Position numbers and translations under genes: made by a program. 64,000 nucleotides of DNA from Maricurvus nonylphenolicus (GTDB lineage: Bacteria > Pseudomonadota > Gammaproteobacteria > Pseudomonadales > Cellvibrionaceae): the NCBI RefSeq assembly GCF_042854845.1, contig NZ_AP031498.1:1798001-1862000 (forward strand), given 5' to 3'. The notes under the pieces were generated by a model that worked only from the letters and a program-made list of their open reading frames with translations, was not told where the DNA came from and did not search any database. Shown piece after piece: positions 60,988 to 64,000 of the stretch. Positions within the stretch are counted from its first letter, which is position 1. Every line of letters begins with the position of its first letter.

Positions 60988-62444
60988 AGCGAGTTGTATT
61001 GGTTGATGATGAGCAATCCATCCTGGATGCCTTATTACGTTGTCTGGATGAAATTGATGCGGATCTTTTCAGTTTTAATTCTCCGCAAAAGGCGCTGGAT
61101 TTCTGTCAGGATTACGAACCTCATCTTATCATTTCAGATCAACGAATGCCTCTGATGAACGGCTCTGAAATGCTGATTCAGATAAAGGAGAAATGGCCCG
61201 CCTGCCAATGTATCCTGCTAAGTGCGTATCATGACTTTGATGCCGTGGCCGACGCGTTTAACAATCAGGTGATAGAAAAATATATCTGTAAACCCTGGGA
61301 TAATGATGAGTTAACCTTCATTGTCGAGAAGGCTATTTCGGAAACCTCAAAACCGGAAACTGACATCCTCGATAATGATAAGCAGGTACAAGAAAATGGT
61401 CAGGCCTTTCATGGAATGATCAGCTCAAGTCCACTTATGCAGAGTGTGTTTGAACGAATAGAAAAAGCCTCTACTGCTAATGTGCCCATTTTTATTACCG
61501 GAGAAACCGGCACCGGTAAGGAGCTGGTGGCCAAGGCCTGTCATGAGGAAAGTTATCGGGCCAACGAGCCCTTTATTCCGGTTAACTGTGCCAACTTCTT
61601 AGAAAACCTTATCGAATCCCAACTGTTTGGTCATAAGAAGGGCGCTTTTACGGGGGCCGACAGTGACAGCAAGGGCCTGTTTAAAGTTGCCGGAAAAGGC
61701 ACTTTATTTTTGGATGAGGTCACAACCTTGCCGTTGTCTCTCCAGGCCAAATTGTTACGGGTCATTCAGGAAAGGGAGTTTTCCCCCTTAGGTAGTCATA
61801 ATTTGGAGCCTTTCCATGCACAATTAATTACCGCGTCTTCAACCAGCCTGTTGTCTGCGGTGAAAGCTGGCGAATTTCGGGAAGATTTATTCTACCGTTT
61901 AAATGTACTGGTGATAAATCTGCCTCCGCTACGAGATAGAGGCCATGATATCGCTCAGCTGGCTGAGCACATGTGTCAACGGGTAGCACTGGAGCAGAGT
62001 AAAGACATAAATGGTTTTACGCCTGAAGCCATGGTTTTGCTGGAATCCTACTCGTGGCCAGGTAATATCAGGCAGCTGGAAAACTTTATTCACAGTATGG
62101 TCGCGCTCAGTTCAGAAACGCTTATTTCAGATACTCTGTGTCAGCAGGGATTGGATCAGTTCAGTGATCTAACCCCGGAATCTTCAGCATCCGTTGTAAC
62201 AGTGCCTGTTGAAGTAGAAGCTACATCACCTATAGCAGAGGCTGTTCCCACCGCAGTGATAAAATCAGAAAGCGTTAGCGCTCCCAAGATTAAACCTCTG
62301 CGTGATGTTGAGCGGGAAACCATCGAACAAGCCATTGACCACTGTGACGGTAATATTCCCAAAGCGGCTGCGTTGCTGGAGGTGAGCCCGTCAACGATTT
62401 ACCGCAAGATGCAAGCATGGGAATCTCAAGTCTCCGATAAATAA
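60984..62444 (+). CDS. Sigma-54-dependent response regulator (NtrC type)
   Basis: A 486-residue regulator. Receiver domain at 1-120 (VVLVDDEQSILDALLRCLD, phospho-acceptor in LIISDQRMPLMNG). The AAA+ domain (about 145-375) has Walker A GETGTGKELVAKACHEES, an intact sigma-54-contact loop GAFTGAD and LFLDEVTTLP. A Fis-type HTH lies at the C-terminus (AIDHCDGNIPKAAALLEVSPSTIYRKMQ). It overlaps the kinase stop by ATGA. NO sensed by H-NOX is therefore expected to end in sigma-54 transcription; target promoters are not visible here. Confidence 0.94.
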   Translation: MKRVVLVDDEQSILDALLRCLDEIDADLFSFNSPQKALDFCQDYEPHLIISDQRMPLMNGSEMLIQIKEKWPACQCILLSAYHDFDAVADAFNNQVIEKYICKPWDNDELTFIVEKAISETSKPETDILDNDKQVQENGQAFHGMISSSPLMQSVFERIEKASTANVPIFITGETGTGKELVAKACHEESYRANEPFIPVNCANFLENLIESQLFGHKKGAFTGADSDSKGLFKVAGKGTLFLDEVTTLPLSLQAKLLRVIQEREFSPLGSHNLEPFHAQLITASSTSLLSAVKAGEFREDLFYRLNVLVINLPPLRDRGHDIAQLAEHMCQRVALEQSKDINGFTPEAMVLLESYSWPGNIRQLENFIHSMVALSSETLISDTLCQQGLDQFSDLTPESSASVVTVPVEVEATSPIAEAVPTAVIKSESVSAPKIKPLRDVERETIEQAIDHCDGNIPKAAALLEVSPSTIYRKMQAWESQVSDK

Positions 62445-62462
62445 CCGCTCTACACCTTTTTA

Positions 62463-62975
62463 TCAACTGGCGACTTTTGGGGCCTTATGGCCAAGCTTGT
62501 TAAGCAGGTGATCAATGGCTGTATTCACAGCTGCAAATTGTGGGATAAGATCAGTGGCCAGTTCATCGGTTATGCCACCGGATCCCTGGAGTGCAACGAC
62601 CGGTTTTTGTTGGTTGAGTAGTCTGTTCATCAGTTTTTCGGTCCCGGGGCCGCCACCGATCATAATACCGGCATCGGCCTTTTGAGCGAGCAGCTGATGT
62701 TTAACATCTTGGGATTGGCAGCGCGTTACACTATCCAACGTATAATTTATCCAGGTAAGTTGGCTGGGGTCCAGTACTGCACAGGCCCTGCCACCCAAAC
62801 CACTAGCGGCAACAAGGGCGTGATGAAATGTACCTTTGGTATTACCGACAGCGAGGCCCAGACCTCGTCGAGCAAGCTGTCTTCCCACCTGAATAGCAAA
62901 GACCACATTGTTGATGGGGCAGTGTTTGGCAAAGCCGAGCAGGGCAATATATTGTGTGTTTGCGTGTGTATGCAT
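62463..62975 (-). CDS. SLOG-superfamily (TIGR00725-like) protein
   Basis: A 170-residue Rossmann-like protein. The pieces VGRQLARRGLGLAVGNTKGTFHHAL and AGIMIGGGPGTEKLMNRLL match SLOG/LOG-like nucleotide- or nucleotide-sugar-binding folds, with the GGGPGT loop in place of the LOG PGGxGT. Enzyme activity is not predictable; SLOG proteins range from phosphoribohydrolases to ligand sensors. Its start overlaps the stop of the HlyD gene by one base, so it is translationally coupled to it. Confidence 0.75.
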   Translation of the reverse strand: MHTHANTQYIALLGFAKHCPINNVVFAIQVGRQLARRGLGLAVGNTKGTFHHALVAASGLGGRACAVLDPSQLTWINYTLDSVTRCQSQDVKHQLLAQKADAGIMIGGGPGTEKLMNRLLNQQKPVVALQGSGGITDELATDLIPQFAAVNTAIDHLLNKLGHKAPKVAS

Positions 62976-64000
62976 TATGAATTCCCCTCTCGTAATGAGC
63001 GTTCAGAATAGGTTCGCAAACTGCCTAGTAAATAGTCCATCAGGGTTCGTGTGCCGTTGTGGATAATGGCTTCTGCGGGCATGCCTGGGTAAAGTGCCAA
63101 TTGCGGCTGTTGTGCCAGGGCATGTTTATCTATCGCTAGCGTTAAGGTGTAATAACGGATGCCACGTTCATCTACCAAGGTATCGGGCGATAAGCTAATG
63201 ATGTTGGCATCGACCAATGGAGTATGACGGGCATTATAGGCGCTGAGGCGAATCTGAGCCGTGTTGTTGTGGTTGATGTTTTCGATGTCTTCCGGTTTTA
63301 CTTTGGCTTCGACAATAAGTTCTGCATGCGCAGGAATAATTTCCATTAACATCATATCGGGTTCGATCGTGCTACCGACGGCGTTGATGCGTAATTGGCT
63401 GATGCGTCCAGCGATAGGGGCCTGGATACGGGTGCGTTGTAAACGACTGTCCAGTAACGTCAGTTCTTTTTGTAATCTGGCGCGTTGATTCAACAGCTGG
63501 CGGTAGTTGTCTATAGCTTTGAGGGTATATCTATCCTGCAAATGTTCTTGTTGCTGTTGTAACTCAATGACGTGGGTTTGCAGTTGATTAACTTCTGCTA
63601 AGGCATTGGTTCGCACCCGTTCGAGCATAATGGCATTGGCATGAACTTTATTGTGTTGGCTTTGTGAGACAAAATCCTTTTTTGATAGTGCCGCAAATGC
63701 TTTGACATCGGTATTCACCAACTCCAACTGCTTGTGTATGTTTTTCAGTTCCTGTTGTTTCCCCTCAATTTGTTGCGAGGCTTGTTGCTGCTGTAAGGAC
63801 AGAATATGTTGTTGATTGGCCAACTCTTGTCGATGGGCTAACCAGGTTTTTTCTGCGATGGTTATGGCTTGCGGGGTGTTGAGTGTATTGGCTAAAGACC
63901 TGAGATCATCGCTAATCGTTAACGCATCGGTTTCAGTGATGATAGCTTGATTGCGTGTTAACTCCAGGCTGGTCACTAACAATTCTTCCATGGTTGAGCG
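62975..64000 (-). CDS. HlyD-family type I secretion adaptor (5' partial)
   Basis: At least 341 residues of a membrane-fusion protein; the frame remains open to the window edge, so the N-terminal cytoplasmic and membrane part is missing. A long Gln-rich periplasmic coiled coil (most of the first 190 visible residues) is followed by the lipoyl/barrel region with the family signature RIQAPIAGRISQLRINAVGSTIEPDMMLMEIIP. The C-terminal ALYPGMPAEAIIHNGTRTLMDYLLGSLRTYSERSLRE is typical of LapC/PrtE-like adaptors. It would link an inner-membrane ABC exporter (gene presumably upstream, outside the window) to TolC. Confidence 0.9.
   Translation of the reverse strand, partial: RSTMEELLVTSLELTRNQAIITETDALTISDDLRSLANTLNTPQAITIAEKTWLAHRQELANQQHILSLQQQQASQQIEGKQQELKNIHKQLELVNTDVKAFAALSKKDFVSQSQHNKVHANAIMLERVRTNALAEVNQLQTHVIELQQQQEHLQDRYTLKAIDNYRQLLNQRARLQKELTLLDSRLQRTRIQAPIAGRISQLRINAVGSTIEPDMMLMEIIPAHAELIVEAKVKPEDIENINHNNTAQIRLSAYNARHTPLVDANIISLSPDTLVDERGIRYYTLTLAIDKHALAQQPQLALYPGMPAEAIIHNGTRTLMDYLLGSLRTYSERSLREGNS

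Noticed and set aside
62682..63011. Plus-strand 109-residue frame at the HlyD/SLOG junction
   Set aside because: It overlaps two coupled minus-strand genes and has no motif or ribosome site.

Overview
The window reads as chromosomal DNA of a marine-type gammaproteobacterium. The core block leuC-leuD-leuB-asd-(second asd)-fimV-truA-trpF-...-accD-folC-SPOR-cvpA-purF-metZ follows the gene order I recall from Pseudomonas (around PA3107-PA3118), with trpB-trpA placed between trpF and accD. Protein style suggests the Cellvibrionales/Spongiibacteraceae rather than Pseudomonas itself. That placement is inference; no marker gene was compared.

Layout. 0-5.5 kb: end of an MFS transporter, a secreted Cys-rich protein, an OruR-like AraC regulator, a DsbA-fold isomerase, an SDR with an altered active site and a periplasmic solute-binding protein. 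5.5-31.4 kb: mostly housekeeping, with an outer-membrane barrel, a LysR regulator divergent from leuCDB, two aspartate-semialdehyde dehydrogenases, FimV, TruA, TrpF/B/A, AccD, FolC, SPOR, CvpA, PurF, MetZ and a MoxR-DUF58-transglutaminase cell-envelope operon. 31.7-33 kb: ammonium transporter with a sigma-54-like promoter.

33-57.6 kb is accessory and looks like a catabolic island. A TonB receptor is followed by an operon for a type II DMSO-reductase-family molybdoenzyme (alpha, beta, TorD-like chaperone, lipoprotein heme gamma). The same operon encodes an Nbp35-type Fe-S ATPase and a cytoplasmic protein with about 14 beta-propeller repeats. Then come an acyl-CoA synthetase, two related formylglycine sulfatases, two AraC regulators, a short MalT/AlkS-like LuxR regulator, an amidase, two SnoaL-like proteins and a DUF3179 membrane protein. 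The closest functional analogy is oxygen-independent hydroxylation of a hydrocarbon side chain (ethylbenzene dehydrogenase / steroid C25 dehydrogenase type), with uptake by the receptor and CoA activation by the synthetase. The substrate cannot be read from sequence.

Three signals tie this island together. (1) Two families of long imperfect palindromes, A (about 163 bp) and B (about 175 bp), whose arms covary between copies. An A+B pair sits on each side of the receptor-molybdoenzyme segment (33.1-33.5 and 44.6-44.9 kb), and a lone A copy follows fimV. (2) A roughly 16-bp imperfectly dyadic motif (CCYRACYAARGYTAGG) recurs upstream of the receptor, the molybdoenzyme operon, the acyl-CoA synthetase, the amidase and the AraC/LuxR pair, usually about 60-70 bp before the start codon. 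This suggests one regulon. (3) A minus-strand intrinsic terminator with no gene to serve, next to a second stem with a CU-rich loop, suggests a small RNA at about 44.9-45.0 kb.

57.7-64 kb: a small conserved protein, then a probable nitric-oxide signalling locus. It has an H-NOX sensor, a soluble histidine kinase and a sigma-54 response regulator, divergent from a receiver protein with a degenerate HD-GYP domain (HnoD-like). The window ends with a SLOG-type protein and the C-terminal part of an HlyD-family adaptor. No rRNA, tRNA, CRISPR array, transposase or integrase was found.
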